Below are positions 48,333 through 57,952 of a stretch of 64,000 bases of DNA, piece after piece. The stretch is from positions 106,517 through 170,516 of the forward strand of contig CAINCU010000015.1 of NCBI GenBank assembly GCA_903847155.1, read 5' to 3'. Both the position numbers and the translations under genes were made by a program. The first letter of the stretch is position 1, and the number at the start of each line of letters is the position of its first letter. This DNA comes from an uncultured Gallionellaceae bacterium. Its GTDB lineage: Bacteria > Pseudomonadota > Gammaproteobacteria > Burkholderiales > Gallionellaceae. The notes under the pieces are model-generated. The model did not search any database. It saw nothing but the letters and a program-made list of their open reading frames with translations, and had not been told where the DNA came from.

Positions 48333-50270
48333 TTATTTGGAAAAGAACGCGACCGCTTCCGCCTCGTCGCGTGTGCGCTTGAACGGCGGCAGGCTTTGCC
48401 AGATGCGCTTGCCGTAGTGTTTGGAGATCAGGCGCGGGTCGCAGATCATCAGCACGCCGCGATCTGTTTCGTCGCGGATCAGGCGTCCCGCGCCCTGCTT
48501 GAGGTTGATGATGGTGCGCGGCAACTGGAACTCCATGAACGCGTTGCGCCCCTGTTTGTTCAGCTCCGCGATGCGCGCGGCCAGCACCGGATCGTCCGGC
48601 GGCGCGAACGGCAGCTTGTCGATGATCACCAGCGACAGCGCCTCGCCGCGCACATCCACGCCCTCCCAGAACGACTGGCTGCCGAGCAGCACCGCGTTGC
48701 CGTGTTCGCGGAAGCGCGACAGCAATTCGTTGCGCGAACCTTCGCCCTGGATCAGCAGCGGATACTTCAAATTCTTGCGGTCGAACTCGGCTTGCAGAAT
48801 TTCGTAAGCGCGCTGCATCGCGCGCAAGCTGGTGAACAGCAGGAACGCACGGCCTTTGCTCGCCTCGATCAACGGCAGCGCCGCCTGCACCACCGCATCG
48901 GTGTAGCCTTCGGTGTTCGGCTCGGGCAGGTTCTGCGGCACGTACAGCAGCGCCTGCTCCTGATAATTGAACGGGCTGTCCCAGCACGCGGTGCGCGCTT
49001 CCAACAAGCCCATCTCGTGCTGGTAATGCGAGAAGTTCTGCTTAACCGCGAGCGTGGCCGAGGTGAATATCCACGCACGCGGATGGCCGCTGATCTGCTT
49101 GGCAAAGATGTCGGCGATGGACAGCGGCGTGGTGTTGAGTTGCAGCGAATGGTGGAAGACTTCCAGCCAGCGCACGACACCGTTCGCAGGCGTGGCAGCG
49201 GGCGCAACGTTTTGCCACACCTTCAACATCGCTACCAACTCCTGCGCGCGCTGCCAGCAATTCTCCAGTCCCTCACTGCGCTCCGCCTGCTTCTCCAGCA
49301 ACCCTGCAAGGTTCTTCAGCTTCTCGCCCAATGTCTTCAACGCAGGCGCAAACTCCTTGATGCTTTGCGTGGCATCCGCCGCCATGCGCCCTTCCTTTTT
49401 GAACGCCAGCCGCAAATCGCGCGCGGCTTTTTCCAGCTCGTCGCACGCCAGCGGCAACGCAGCAAAATCCTTGGCCGAAGTCAGCGCCTCGATGCGCGCA
49501 TCCTGCGCCAGATCGAACAACTGAGACGTAGAAACGCTGTCGCCGAAGAACAGGCTGGCCGTCTCCGGCAATTGGTGTGCCTCGTCGAAGATCACCGTAT
49601 TGCAGGCGGGCAGCAACTCCGCCACACCTTCATCGCGCAGCATCACGTCGGCAAAGAACAAGTGATGGTTGACCACGATCACATCCGCTTCCATCGCCTC
49701 CTTGCGCGCCTTGAGCACGAAGCATTCGGTGTGGTGCGGGCATTCCTGCCCGAGGCAGTTGTCGCGCGTCGAAGTCACATGCATCCAGATCGGCGCGTTC
49801 TCCGGCACATCGGCCAGCCCGCTCCTGTCACCGCTCTGCGTCACCTTGGCGTAGTTCACGATCTTTGCCAGATGCTTCACATCCTCGCGCGTCTTGAACA
49901 GTCCATTCGACTGCGCCAGTGCCAGATGGTAGTGGCACACATAGTTCGAGCGCCCCTTGAGCAGCGCCACCGACACCGGCGCTTTCAACGCATCGCGCAC
50001 CATCGGCAAATCTTTCTGGAACAACTGGTCCTGCAGGTTCTTGGTGCCAGTGGAAACCACCACCTTGCCGCCCGCCAGCAAGGCAGGCACCAGATAGGCA
50101 AACGTCTTGCCCGTGCCGGTTCCTGCCTCCGCCACCAGGATGGCGTTGTCGCGTATCGCCTCCGCCACGGCCAGCGCCATGTCGCGCTGCTGCGCGCGCG
50201 GACGGAACGACGCGACTTCAGTAGCAAGCGGGCTTTGTTCGGAAAAGAAACGTTCGACTTCGGTGGACAC
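48333..50270 (-). CDS. DinG/YoaA-type ATP-dependent DNA helicase
   Basis: XPD/Rad3-like superfamily 2 helicase of 645 residues. Walker A AGTGTGKT at 49-56, four cysteines for an iron-sulfur cluster (Cys112, Cys172, Cys177, Cys183), DEAH at 229-232, and the late motifs LLGSQSFWEGVDVRGEAL and KQGAGRLIRDETDRGVL. It may act in repair of stalled forks or R-loops. The start is GTG at 50270; no better ATG exists before the P-loop. Confidence 0.92.
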   Translation of the reverse strand: MSTEVERFFSEQSPLATEVASFRPRAQQRDMALAVAEAIRDNAILVAEAGTGTGKTFAYLVPALLAGGKVVVSTGTKNLQDQLFQKDLPMVRDALKAPVSVALLKGRSNYVCHYHLALAQSNGLFKTREDVKHLAKIVNYAKVTQSGDRSGLADVPENAPIWMHVTSTRDNCLGQECPHHTECFVLKARKEAMEADVIVVNHHLFFADVMLRDEGVAELLPACNTVIFDEAHQLPETASLFFGDSVSTSQLFDLAQDARIEALTSAKDFAALPLACDELEKAARDLRLAFKKEGRMAADATQSIKEFAPALKTLGEKLKNLAGLLEKQAERSEGLENCWQRAQELVAMLKVWQNVAPAATPANGVVRWLEVFHHSLQLNTTPLSIADIFAKQISGHPRAWIFTSATLAVKQNFSHYQHEMGLLEARTACWDSPFNYQEQALLYVPQNLPEPNTEGYTDAVVQAALPLIEASKGRAFLLFTSLRAMQRAYEILQAEFDRKNLKYPLLIQGEGSRNELLSRFREHGNAVLLGSQSFWEGVDVRGEALSLVIIDKLPFAPPDDPVLAARIAELNKQGRNAFMEFQLPRTIINLKQGAGRLIRDETDRGVLMICDPRLISKHYGKRIWQSLPPFKRTRDEAEAVAFFSK

Positions 50271-50431
50271 GGGGATATGGTTATTGGCTGGGGACGGCGT
50301 TATAGTGCGGCTGGGATTTTACGCGAGGGCGAGAGAATGAACATTGTTTTTTGGCTTGATCAGATACCAGCCAATCTAATTGCCTCTGTTTGTTCCAAAG
50401 GAATATGTTCTAAATAGAAAATAATATAAAA

Positions 50432-51565
50432 ATGAATAAATGCATACTGACTGATGCGATCCTAACGGAAGAGAACGACTCCAAAGCTCATGTATTGCCC
50501 AGTGCTCTTGGAGGACGTTTTAAGCCGAAAGGAATTTTGTCGAAAACAGCAAACGAAGCCTTAAACGACAAGTTCGATCTACCACTAATTCAGGCGCTTT
50601 CTCCCTTTATGGCTCTTCTAGGAGGTGCACGAGATCGCGGAGAAAATAAACCCGTTCGTATGACTGATAAGTCGGGGCAGTCATACTCGGTGGTTTTTGG
50701 AAAATCATTGGAATTGACCGAACCAAAGTTTCAGGAAGAAAAAACATCTGACGGTAGGGCATATAAAATAACTGCGCGAACCATCAAAGAAGCTCGCACT
50801 TTGCTTGGTAGAGTTAAGAAAAATCATCCTGAATTTGATATCGAGCAAACACTTAAACAGGCCGAAGTAAAAGAATCCTATGTAGATGGAATGTTGCACA
50901 TAAGGCTCAACATTGGCCCCAATGTATTTTTTCCTGCTTCCTTTGCTATTGCCTCGGTGTTTGCTGCAACAAAGGGAATGAAGATTCATTCTGAATTTAA
51001 AACATACGTGGAGAATTTCAAGCCTTCATCGCCTCCAGATGAGCCAGAAGAAACTCGTGTTGTGGCGGTTATGCCGCCCGATACTTTTTACTGGATTCCT
51101 TCCAGTACGTGGTTCAAGACAATCGCCGAAGTCAGTCATGTGCTTGTTTATTTCGGAGATCCCACGCGCAAGCAAGCACTTTTTTATGTAGAGCTGTTTA
51201 ATTTGCCCGGAATTGCTGTGGTAATGCCATACGATGGGTCATCAACAGCAATCCATACTTACGGGGTAGATATTCTTAATGGAACAGAGATTGGCGTATA
51301 TGTGGATGAAATATTTCTTCAATCTACTAACTGGACTGCTACGCATACTAACGGTGATAAAGAATTATTCAAACTGAGTGAATTGAAGGTAGGAAAACTG
51401 CTCGGCTTGGTTCATAGCCGCAGTCAAAGTCATGAGATTGGAAGAATCATGGAACAAGAGCTTGGCCCTCCAGATGGCAGACCTTTTACCAAAGAAGATA
51501 TTGGAAAGGTTAGTGGAAAAATCGCAGAGTTCATGGTTCGACAAATTGTTCAACACAATAATTGA
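50432..51565 (+). CDS. Orphan protein with degenerate HNH-like N terminus
   Basis: A 377-residue protein of unknown function. Its start (KCILTDAILTEENDSKAHVLPSALGGR) resembles the HNH_5-type opening CxxC...SxEHxIPxxLGG, but only one Cys remains and the later zinc-binding pair is missing (KTANEALND where KxCN is expected), so nuclease activity is doubtful. The middle shows a Lys/Arg-rich helix and LHIRLNIGPNVFFPASFAIASVF; the end is charged. Codons are much richer in A and T than in the neighbours, which points to horizontal transfer. It stands alone between the helicase and the flavin reductase. Confidence 0.7.
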   Translation: MNKCILTDAILTEENDSKAHVLPSALGGRFKPKGILSKTANEALNDKFDLPLIQALSPFMALLGGARDRGENKPVRMTDKSGQSYSVVFGKSLELTEPKFQEEKTSDGRAYKITARTIKEARTLLGRVKKNHPEFDIEQTLKQAEVKESYVDGMLHIRLNIGPNVFFPASFAIASVFAATKGMKIHSEFKTYVENFKPSSPPDEPEETRVVAVMPPDTFYWIPSSTWFKTIAEVSHVLVYFGDPTRKQALFYVELFNLPGIAVVMPYDGSSTAIHTYGVDILNGTEIGVYVDEIFLQSTNWTATHTNGDKELFKLSELKVGKLLGLVHSRSQSHEIGRIMEQELGPPDGRPFTKEDIGKVSGKIAEFMVRQIVQHNN

Positions 51566-51624
51566 TGCGAAATAAATAGCAAAAGTGTCAGTTTCGAATT
51601 TCTTTTAACGAAAGGAGTACTGAA

Positions 51625-52161
51625 ATGACCAAGAAAACTTTCCCGTTGTCCGACGTATATCGCCTGCTGGAGCCGGGGCCGGTGGTGATGGTGACCACCT
51701 CACACAAAGACAAACCCAACATCATGACCATGTCGTGGCAGACGATGATGGAGTTCGTGCCGCCGCTGGTGGGCTGCGTGATCAGCGGGCGCAACTTCAG
51801 CTTCGAGGCGCTGACGAAGACCAAGGAATGCGTGCTTAACATTCCGTCGGCGGAGTTGGCGAAACAGATGGTGGGGGTGGGCAATTGTTCGGGCAGCAAG
51901 GTGGACAAGTTCAAGAAGTTCAAGCTGACGGCGCTGCCCGCTTCGCTGGTGGCCGCGCCGCTGATCGCCGAGTGTTTCGCCAATCTCGAATGCAAAGTGG
52001 TCGATACGCGCATGGTGAACAAGTACAACTTCTTTGTGCTGGAGGTGATCAAGGCGTGGATCGATCCCGCGCAGAAAAATCCGCGCACCTTGCATTCCCA
52101 AGGCAAGGGCCAGTTCATGGTGGCGGGCGAGACGATCAAGCTGCCTTCGAAAATGGCGTAA
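51625..52161 (+). CDS. Flavin reductase-like domain protein
   Basis: A 178-residue FMN-binding split-barrel protein: GPVVMVTTSHKDKPNIMTMSW and GCVISGRNFSFEALTKTKECVLNIP are typical of the flavin reductase-like family. It may reduce FMN for a partner or bind flavin itself; the partner is unknown. AAAGGAG is at good spacing. It may share a transcript with the MFS gene downstream. Confidence 0.87.
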   Translation: MTKKTFPLSDVYRLLEPGPVVMVTTSHKDKPNIMTMSWQTMMEFVPPLVGCVISGRNFSFEALTKTKECVLNIPSAELAKQMVGVGNCSGSKVDKFKKFKLTALPASLVAAPLIAECFANLECKVVDTRMVNKYNFFVLEVIKAWIDPAQKNPRTLHSQGKGQFMVAGETIKLPSKMA

Positions 52162-52174
52162 GCAGGATTACCAA

Positions 52175-52198
52175 CCCTTCGACAAGCTCAGGGCGAAT
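52175..52198. repeat. Dispersed repeat F, intergenic copy
   Basis: CCCTTCGACAAGCTCAGGGCG, 13 bp after the flavin reductase stop. It has the same core as the two copies inside the matrixin-like gene. Confidence 0.75.
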
Positions 52199-52230
52199 GT
52201 ATTTTTATAAATATCACCTAATATATATTT

Positions 52231-53421
52231 ATGCCCAAAATCGCTAAAGACGCATTAACCAAAATCCCCAACGGCGTATGGGTGTTGGGCTTTGTCAGTC
52301 TGTTGATGGATGTCTCGTCGGAAATGATCCACAGTTTGCTGCCGTTGTTCATGGTGACGGTGCTGGGCGCGAGTGCATTGGCGGTGGGGGTGATCGAGGG
52401 CATCGCGGAAGCCACGGCGTTGCTGGTGAAGGTATTCTCCGGCGCGCTGAGCGATTATCTGGGCAAGCGCAAAGTGCTAGCGGTATTCGGCTATGCGCTG
52501 GGCGCGCTGACCAAGCCGATGTTCGCGCTGGCCTCCGGCTTGGGCATGGCGTTCAGCGCGCGTTTTCTCGACCGCGTAGGCAAGGGAATACGCGGCGCGC
52601 CGCGCGATGCTTTGATCGCCGAGATCACACCAGCCGAAATTCGCGGTGCGGCATTCGGTTTGCGCCAAGCGCTGGACACGGTGGGCGCGTTCCTCGGGCC
52701 ATTGCTGGGCGTGGGCTTGATGCTGTTGTGGGCTGATAACTTCCGTGCGGTGTTCTGGGTGGCGGTGATTCCGGGACTGCTGGCGGTGGCGCTGCTGCTG
52801 TTCGGTGTGCACGAACCTGATAGACAGGGAGTACACCAGCCGACCAATCCGATCAGCCGTGAGAATCTGCACCGTCTCGGCAGCGCGTATTGGTGGGTGG
52901 CAGGCATCGGCGCGGTGTTCACTCTGGCACGTTTCAGCGAAGCCTTCCTCGTGCTGCGCGCCGCGCAAGGCGGCATTCCGGTGGCACTGGTACCGCTGGT
53001 AATAGTGGCGATGAATATAATCTACGCTGCATCGGCATATCCCTTCGGCAAACTCTCCGACAGCATGAGCCACACCAAACTGTTGGCGCTGGGACTGGTG
53101 GTGTTGATCGCCGCCGATCTGGTGTTGGCAAGCGGCGACCACTGGACGACGGTATTGCTCGGCGTGGCGTTGTGGGGTGTGCACCTGGGCCTCACCCAAG
53201 GCCTGCTGGCGCGTATGGTGGCCGATGTATCGCCCGCCGACTTGCGCGGTACTGCTTACGGATTCTTTAATCTGATGAGCGGGTTGGCGATGCTGGTGGC
53301 CAGCGTGCTGGCCGGGTTACTGTGGGACAAGCTGGGCGCTGCATTTACGTTTTATGCGGGTGCGGGATTCTGTGTGATTGCGGCAATCGCATTGGCCGCG
53401 CGGCCTGCGAATGTCAGATGA
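52231..53421 (+). CDS. MFS transporter of unknown substrate
   Basis: Twelve-segment major facilitator of 396 residues: VSLLMDVSSEMIHSLLPLF, the loop SGALSDYLGKRK and DRVGKGIRGAPRDALIAE, which is typical of a bacterial MFS subgroup of unknown substrate that keeps this KGIRGAPRDALI motif. Substrate not predictable. Confidence 0.87.
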   Translation: MPKIAKDALTKIPNGVWVLGFVSLLMDVSSEMIHSLLPLFMVTVLGASALAVGVIEGIAEATALLVKVFSGALSDYLGKRKVLAVFGYALGALTKPMFALASGLGMAFSARFLDRVGKGIRGAPRDALIAEITPAEIRGAAFGLRQALDTVGAFLGPLLGVGLMLLWADNFRAVFWVAVIPGLLAVALLLFGVHEPDRQGVHQPTNPISRENLHRLGSAYWWVAGIGAVFTLARFSEAFLVLRAAQGGIPVALVPLVIVAMNIIYAASAYPFGKLSDSMSHTKLLALGLVVLIAADLVLASGDHWTTVLLGVALWGVHLGLTQGLLARMVADVSPADLRGTAYGFFNLMSGLAMLVASVLAGLLWDKLGAAFTFYAGAGFCVIAAIALAARPANVR

Positions 53422-53435
53422 ATCTGACCAATCAC

Positions 53436-53548
53436 TCCCTTCTCCCGCAGGCGGGAGAAGGGTTGGGGATGAGGGTCTGTGCGCTGCAACGAAATTGGTA
53501 ACTACTCAACAACCCTCACCCTAGCCCTCTCCCGCCTGCGGGAGAGGG
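53436..53548. repeat. Dispersed repeat D, intergenic copy
   Basis: Both arms (CTTCTCCCGCAGGCGGGAG and CTCTCCCGCCTGCGGGAGAG) and the inner GGGATGAGGG / CCCTCACCC are present, between the convergent ends of the MFS and mltC genes. It is the intergenic match of the element inside folC. Confidence 0.88.
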
Positions 53549-53566
53549 CACTTGTTCCGCAACAAC

Positions 53567-54772
53567 TCACATCACCGCATAGCGTTTCTTCGCCGCCACC
53601 GCATTCACAATATAACCGCGCGTCTCTTCGTAAGGCAGCTTGGTACGCAACGCGTCATACACTTCATCCGGTCGCATCGCGTTGATCTTGTCGATCGCTT
53701 CCGTCTGCCGCTCGTTGCCCTTTTTGGCGCTGCTGAAAGCGCGGAATACGTTGCCGGGGCCGGTGTTGTAGGCGGCGATGGCGCAGTATTCACGCGACAC
53801 GGCATTGTCGATATGGTGCAGCGGACTGTCGTTGAGCAACACGCCGAGATAGGCCGCGCCCAGCTCGATATTGTTGTCGGCATCGAATAGAAAATCCTTG
53901 CTCGGCATCACATCTTCGCCCCTGGCTTTGCGATAGGCCTCGCGCCCACCGCTGCTGGGCACCAGTTGCATCATGCCGTAGGCGGGCACGCTGGAAACGG
54001 CGTAGGGATTGAACGAGCTTTCGATCTTGATGATGGCGTAGATCAGGCTGCGGCTGACTTGCGTGGCATCCGACTGTTTGCGCACAGTGGCGGCGTATTG
54101 CAGCGCGCGTTTGTCGAGGTGTGCATTGATCATATTCATCTGCACATAGAGCACGTTCTTTTTTGTGCCATTGGCATCAATGGTGCGGTGCTGCAGTTGG
54201 TTGCCCACCAGATAGTCGGCATAACGTTCGATATCCTCGCGCGTCTTCAACACTGTGTTGTTCTGATCCACCACCAACTCTTGCAGGTAAGGCTTGCCGG
54301 TCAATGCAATCTCCTTATCGGAGAACAGATCGACCGCGCCGGGATCGTCCGGCGTGAGCAGCGCGATGACCGCCGCTTTGCGCAAATTATCTTTCGCTTT
54401 GTCCTCGTCCAGCTGCTCGATCAGGATAGTACCCGCGTCGTAATCCACCACCACGCGGTTCTTGTAATTCTCGGTGTACTTCACATAGCGCGTGCGGCTC
54501 GGCAAGGTATTGGATTCGCGCTTGCCCCACTTCGCGCCGCTTTCTTTCTGTACATTGCCCATCAAGCGGTTGTATTCCGCTTTGGCTTTCTTGAAGTCGG
54601 CGAGGATCAGTTCCGGGTTGTATTTGTACGCGTTGACGCGGTGCTCGACTTTGCTCTTGAGCGTCGCCTTCGGGTCTTTCGCCAGCGCGACTTCCATGAC
54701 TTGTTGCGTGGTACAGGCGGGCAAACACAGCGCACCAGCGGTGAGTATCAGCAACAGGAATCTTTTGTTCAT
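53567..54772 (-). CDS. mltC: Membrane-bound lytic murein transglycosylase, MltC-like
   Basis: Lipoprotein of 401 residues: lipobox LCLPAC with Cys20, an MltC-type N-terminal domain (VVVDYDAGTILIEQLDEDKAKDNLRKAAVIALLTPDDPGAVDL in pieces), then a Slt-type domain with the catalytic Glu in IIKIESSFNP, AYGMMQLVP and AYNTGPGN. It cleaves glycan strands at the inner leaflet of the outer membrane. Confidence 0.9.
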   Translation of the reverse strand: MNKRFLLLILTAGALCLPACTTQQVMEVALAKDPKATLKSKVEHRVNAYKYNPELILADFKKAKAEYNRLMGNVQKESGAKWGKRESNTLPSRTRYVKYTENYKNRVVVDYDAGTILIEQLDEDKAKDNLRKAAVIALLTPDDPGAVDLFSDKEIALTGKPYLQELVVDQNNTVLKTREDIERYADYLVGNQLQHRTIDANGTKKNVLYVQMNMINAHLDKRALQYAATVRKQSDATQVSRSLIYAIIKIESSFNPYAVSSVPAYGMMQLVPSSGGREAYRKARGEDVMPSKDFLFDADNNIELGAAYLGVLLNDSPLHHIDNAVSREYCAIAAYNTGPGNVFRAFSSAKKGNERQTEAIDKINAMRPDEVYDALRTKLPYEETRGYIVNAVAAKKRYAVM

Positions 54773-54799
54773 ACTCCACCTCCCCTTTGCCCCCTGCCT

Positions 54800-54822
54800 G
54801 TAGATCGCCTATTGACGGGCAT
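54800..54822 (+). repeat. Dispersed repeat A, partial copy
   Basis: Only GTAGATCGCCTATTGACGGGC remains, in the gap between uup (3' end) and mltC (5' end). Confidence 0.75.
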
Positions 54823-54890
54823 GTGCGTGGTTGTTGCCGACTTGTCGGCTTTACAACCACGGCCTACCCCTTGCGGGTACTTCAGGCATA

Positions 54891-56789
54891 TTACTTCCCT
54901 TCCAACTCCTCCCAGCGTGCCATCACCCGCAACAGCTCTTCTTCAATTTCTTCCGCGCGTTGCTGCAATTGTTTGGCGTGTGCGGGATTGTCGCGGAACA
55001 GTGCGCCGCTGCCAAGCGCGGCGGTGATGTCTTCCTGTTCGCGCTCCAACGCTTCGATGCGTTGCGGTATTTCATCCAGTTCTTTTTGTTCCTTGAAACT
55101 GAGCTTGCCGGATGTTTTTGATTTGCTCGTGTCGGCTTTGCTTGCAGGCTTGGCGGGCGTGGAGGCTGCGGCTTTTTTGTTCGCCTCGAACTTCTTCACG
55201 CGCACCCAGTCCTCGTAACCGCCCACGTATTCCATCAGCTTGCCGTCGCCTTCGAAGGCGATGACTTGGGTCACCACGTTATCGAGGAAAGCGCGGTCAT
55301 GGCTGACCAGAAACAGCGTGCCGTCGTATTGCGCCAGCAATTCTTCCAGCAGTTCCAGCGTTTCGATGTCAAGATCGTTGGTCGGTTCGTCCAGCACCAG
55401 CACGTTGGAAGGCCGCGTGAACAAGCGCGCCAGCAGCAGCCGGTTGCGCTCGCCGCCGCTCAGTGACTTTACCGGCGAACGCGCGCGTTCCGGCGCGAAC
55501 AGGAAATCGCCGAGGTAGCTGATGATGTGTTTCTTCACACCGCCGATCTCGATGAAATCCGAACCCTTGCTGATGGTGTCGGCCAGCGTGGCATTGTCGT
55601 CGAGTTGTGCGCGCAGTTGGTCGAAATAGGCCACGCTGATCTTCGTGCCCAGTTTCACCGTGCCAGAATCCGGCGCCATTTCGCCGAGGATAATCTTGAG
55701 CAGCGTGCTCTTGCCCGCGCCGTTGGGGCCGAGCAAACCGATCTTGTCGCCGCGCTGGATGCGGCAGGAAAAATCGTCCACCACTTTGCGCGTGCCGAAA
55801 GTTTTGCTGACATGCTCCAGCTCCGCCACCAGCTTGCCGGAGCGGTCGCCCGCGTCCAGATTCATCTCGACCTTGCCCAGTCTTTCGCGCCGCGCCGAAC
55901 GTTCCAAACGCAACGATTCCAGACGCAACACGCGCCCTTCGTTGCGCGTGCGCCGCGCCTTCACGCCCTGGCGTATCCACACTTCTTCCTGCGCCAGCAC
56001 TTTGTCGAACTTGGCGTTGACCACCGCCTCGTCCGCCAGATTGCGTTCCTTGATTTTTAGGTACGAGGCAAAATTACCGGGGAAGCTGGACAGATTGCCG
56101 CGATCAAGTTCAACAATGCGTGTGGCCACGTTGTCGAGAAAGCGCCGGTCATGCGTGACAAACAACACGCTGCCGTGAAAGTCTTTCAGCAGCCCTTCCA
56201 GCCATTCGATGGAGGAAAAATCCAGATGGTTGGTCGGCTCATCCAGAATCAATACTTCTGGATCGGCCACCAGCGCCTGTGCCAGCGCCACGCGCTTGCG
56301 CACGCCGCCGGAGAGCGAACCCACCAACGCTTCCGCGTCGAGTTCCAAACGTTGTATCGCAGTCTCGATGCGCGCCTGCATCGCCCAACCATTCTGCGCT
56401 TCCAGCGCGGTTTGCAACGGCTGCATGGCTTCCAGCAGCTTGTCGTAATCGGCATCCGGCTCGCCCAGTTGATGCGACAGATGGTGGTAGTCGGTGATGA
56501 TCTGATGCAACTCGCCCAAGCCGCGCGCCACTTCGTCGAACACCGTGGCATTGGCATCCAGCACCGGCTCCTGACTCACATAACAAATACGCGTGGATGG
56601 TTGCCGCCACAGCGTGCCGTCGTCCAGATGCGCCTGCCCGGCCAGCACTTTCAGCATGCTGGATTTGCCGCCGCCGTTGCGCCCGATGAGGCCGACCCGT
56701 TCGCCCTCGTCGAGTTGAAAATTCACTTCATGCAACAGCGCAACGTGACCGAAAGCGAGGCTGGCCTTATCTAAAATAATATACGGCAT
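54891..56789 (-). CDS. uup: ABC-F ATPase Uup
   Basis: A soluble ABC-F protein of 632 residues with two ATPase domains and no membrane part. Walker A sites GLIGRNGGGKSSMLKV and GLLGPNGAGKSTLLKI, signatures SLSGGVRKRVALAQAL and SLSGGERNRLLLARLF, both with LDEPTN. The Lys/Glu-rich C-terminal coiled coil after about residue 530 is the Uup DNA-binding domain. Family members act on ribosomes and affect transposon excision. Its start abuts the next gene's stop. Confidence 0.93.
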   Translation of the reverse strand: MPYIILDKASLAFGHVALLHEVNFQLDEGERVGLIGRNGGGKSSMLKVLAGQAHLDDGTLWRQPSTRICYVSQEPVLDANATVFDEVARGLGELHQIITDYHHLSHQLGEPDADYDKLLEAMQPLQTALEAQNGWAMQARIETAIQRLELDAEALVGSLSGGVRKRVALAQALVADPEVLILDEPTNHLDFSSIEWLEGLLKDFHGSVLFVTHDRRFLDNVATRIVELDRGNLSSFPGNFASYLKIKERNLADEAVVNAKFDKVLAQEEVWIRQGVKARRTRNEGRVLRLESLRLERSARRERLGKVEMNLDAGDRSGKLVAELEHVSKTFGTRKVVDDFSCRIQRGDKIGLLGPNGAGKSTLLKIILGEMAPDSGTVKLGTKISVAYFDQLRAQLDDNATLADTISKGSDFIEIGGVKKHIISYLGDFLFAPERARSPVKSLSGGERNRLLLARLFTRPSNVLVLDEPTNDLDIETLELLEELLAQYDGTLFLVSHDRAFLDNVVTQVIAFEGDGKLMEYVGGYEDWVRVKKFEANKKAAASTPAKPASKADTSKSKTSGKLSFKEQKELDEIPQRIEALEREQEDITAALGSGALFRDNPAHAKQLQQRAEEIEEELLRVMARWEELEGK

Positions 56790-57239
56790 TTAACTTTTCT
56801 TTTCTTCCTGCGGCAAAGCGGATTGATAAACGAACGAGAATCCTATGGCAAACAAACCCATAGCGAGATAGCCGAACGAAGTGGTGATTTGATCCAGCAC
56901 CAGATGGGTGTTGTAGTCCTTGATGCCGGATTCGAAAAACTGGAATATGAACAACAACGCTGCCAGCACATTGCCGGCCAACAACAGGCGATGACCGATG
57001 GTAAATCCGCTGCCTTGCGGCTTGCCCTGCGGCGGCAGCACACCACGAAAATGTACCACCAGATAAATCACAAACAGCAGCAGCAGTGCACCCACCAAAC
57101 GCCCGGGGACGCTGCCTTCCAGAGTCGGCGCGCCCAGCAGCGCCAGCAAGGTGCGTCCCGCCTCGGCTATCCATTCCATCGCCAGCGTTTGCGCCATGAA
57201 GAACCACACGGCGAACATATTCACGTTCGGATATTTCAT
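56790..57239 (-). CDS. Membrane protein of unknown function
   Basis: A 149-residue protein with about four hydrophobic stretches (AVWFFMAQTLAMEWI, LVGALLLLFVIYLVVHF, LLLAGNVLAALLFIFQFF, ITTSFGYLAMGLFAIGFSFVY). It overlaps the peroxiredoxin gene upstream by 4 bp and touches uup downstream, so the three form one operon. I recognise no family. Confidence 0.65.
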   Translation of the reverse strand: MKYPNVNMFAVWFFMAQTLAMEWIAEAGRTLLALLGAPTLEGSVPGRLVGALLLLFVIYLVVHFRGVLPPQGKPQGSGFTIGHRLLLAGNVLAALLFIFQFFESGIKDYNTHLVLDQITTSFGYLAMGLFAIGFSFVYQSALPQEEKKS

Positions 57240-57778
57240 TTATTGCCTTTCTCAATCAACTGCTTCAGGTCTTCAATAATCTGTTGCGAGTGCTTCGAGG
57301 TCTCGACCTTTTGGTACACCTTGGCGACCCTGCCTTGCGGGTCGATCAGAAAGGTGTAGCGTTTGGCGAACTTGAAGAAACCCAGATTCATCAACGCACC
57401 ATAGCGTGCCGCCACTTCGGTGGACTTGTCCGCCAGCAACGGAAACGGCAAATGATATTTCTTTGCGAACTCGGCATGGCTCACGCCGTCGTCCACGCTG
57501 ATGCCCACCACTTGCGCGCCCAACGCCGTCAACTTGTGCATGTCATCGCGGAAGGCACATGCTTCCTGGGTGCAACCCGGTGTGTCGTCCTTGGGATAAA
57601 AATACAACACCAGCCACTTGCCTGCGAAGTCATGCAACTGATGCGTCTTGCCATCCTGATCCGGCAGATTGAAATCGGGTGCTGCCTCACCTACTTTCGG
57701 CAACTCACCCGCACGCGCCATCTGGCTCAACACCAGCGCCAAAGTAGCGAACAGACCAAGCAGTAGCAGAAATTTCAT
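57236..57778 (-). CDS. Exported peroxiredoxin, Bcp/PrxQ type
   Basis: A 180-residue thiol peroxidase: TPGCTQEACAF holds the peroxidatic Cys69 and the resolving Cys74 five residues on, the PrxQ pattern. Unlike cytoplasmic Bcp it starts with a signal peptide (MKFLLLLGLFATLALVLSQMARA), so it probably works in the periplasm, needing a periplasmic reductant. Confidence 0.88.
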   Translation of the reverse strand: MKFLLLLGLFATLALVLSQMARAGELPKVGEAAPDFNLPDQDGKTHQLHDFAGKWLVLYFYPKDDTPGCTQEACAFRDDMHKLTALGAQVVGISVDDGVSHAEFAKKYHLPFPLLADKSTEVAARYGALMNLGFFKFAKRYTFLIDPQGRVAKVYQKVETSKHSQQIIEDLKQLIEKGNK

Positions 57779-57854
57779 GTTGAACTCCTTGAGCCCGATA
57801 AGCGGGGGAAGGATTTTACGTTAGAATGCTCGTTATTCTGCGCGAATTAGAAAT

Positions 57855-57929
57855 GTCCCCGTAGTTAAATGGATATAACCGCCCCCTCCTAAGGGGCAAT
57901 TACAGGTTCGATTCCTGTCGAGGACACCA
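57855..57929 (+). tRNA. tRNA-Arg (anticodon CCU)
   Basis: Cloverleaf: acceptor arms GTCCCCG and CGAGGAC (one C-A mismatch), anticodon stem GCCCC/GGGGC around CTCCTAA (anticodon CCT, reads AGG), T arm ACAGG-TTCGATT-CCTGT, discriminator A and encoded CCA. AGG is a rare codon in such genomes. It lies between the divergent peroxiredoxin and GGDEF-EAL genes. Confidence 0.93.
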
Positions 57930-57952
57930 CGCAATATTCACGGAGGCATTTC

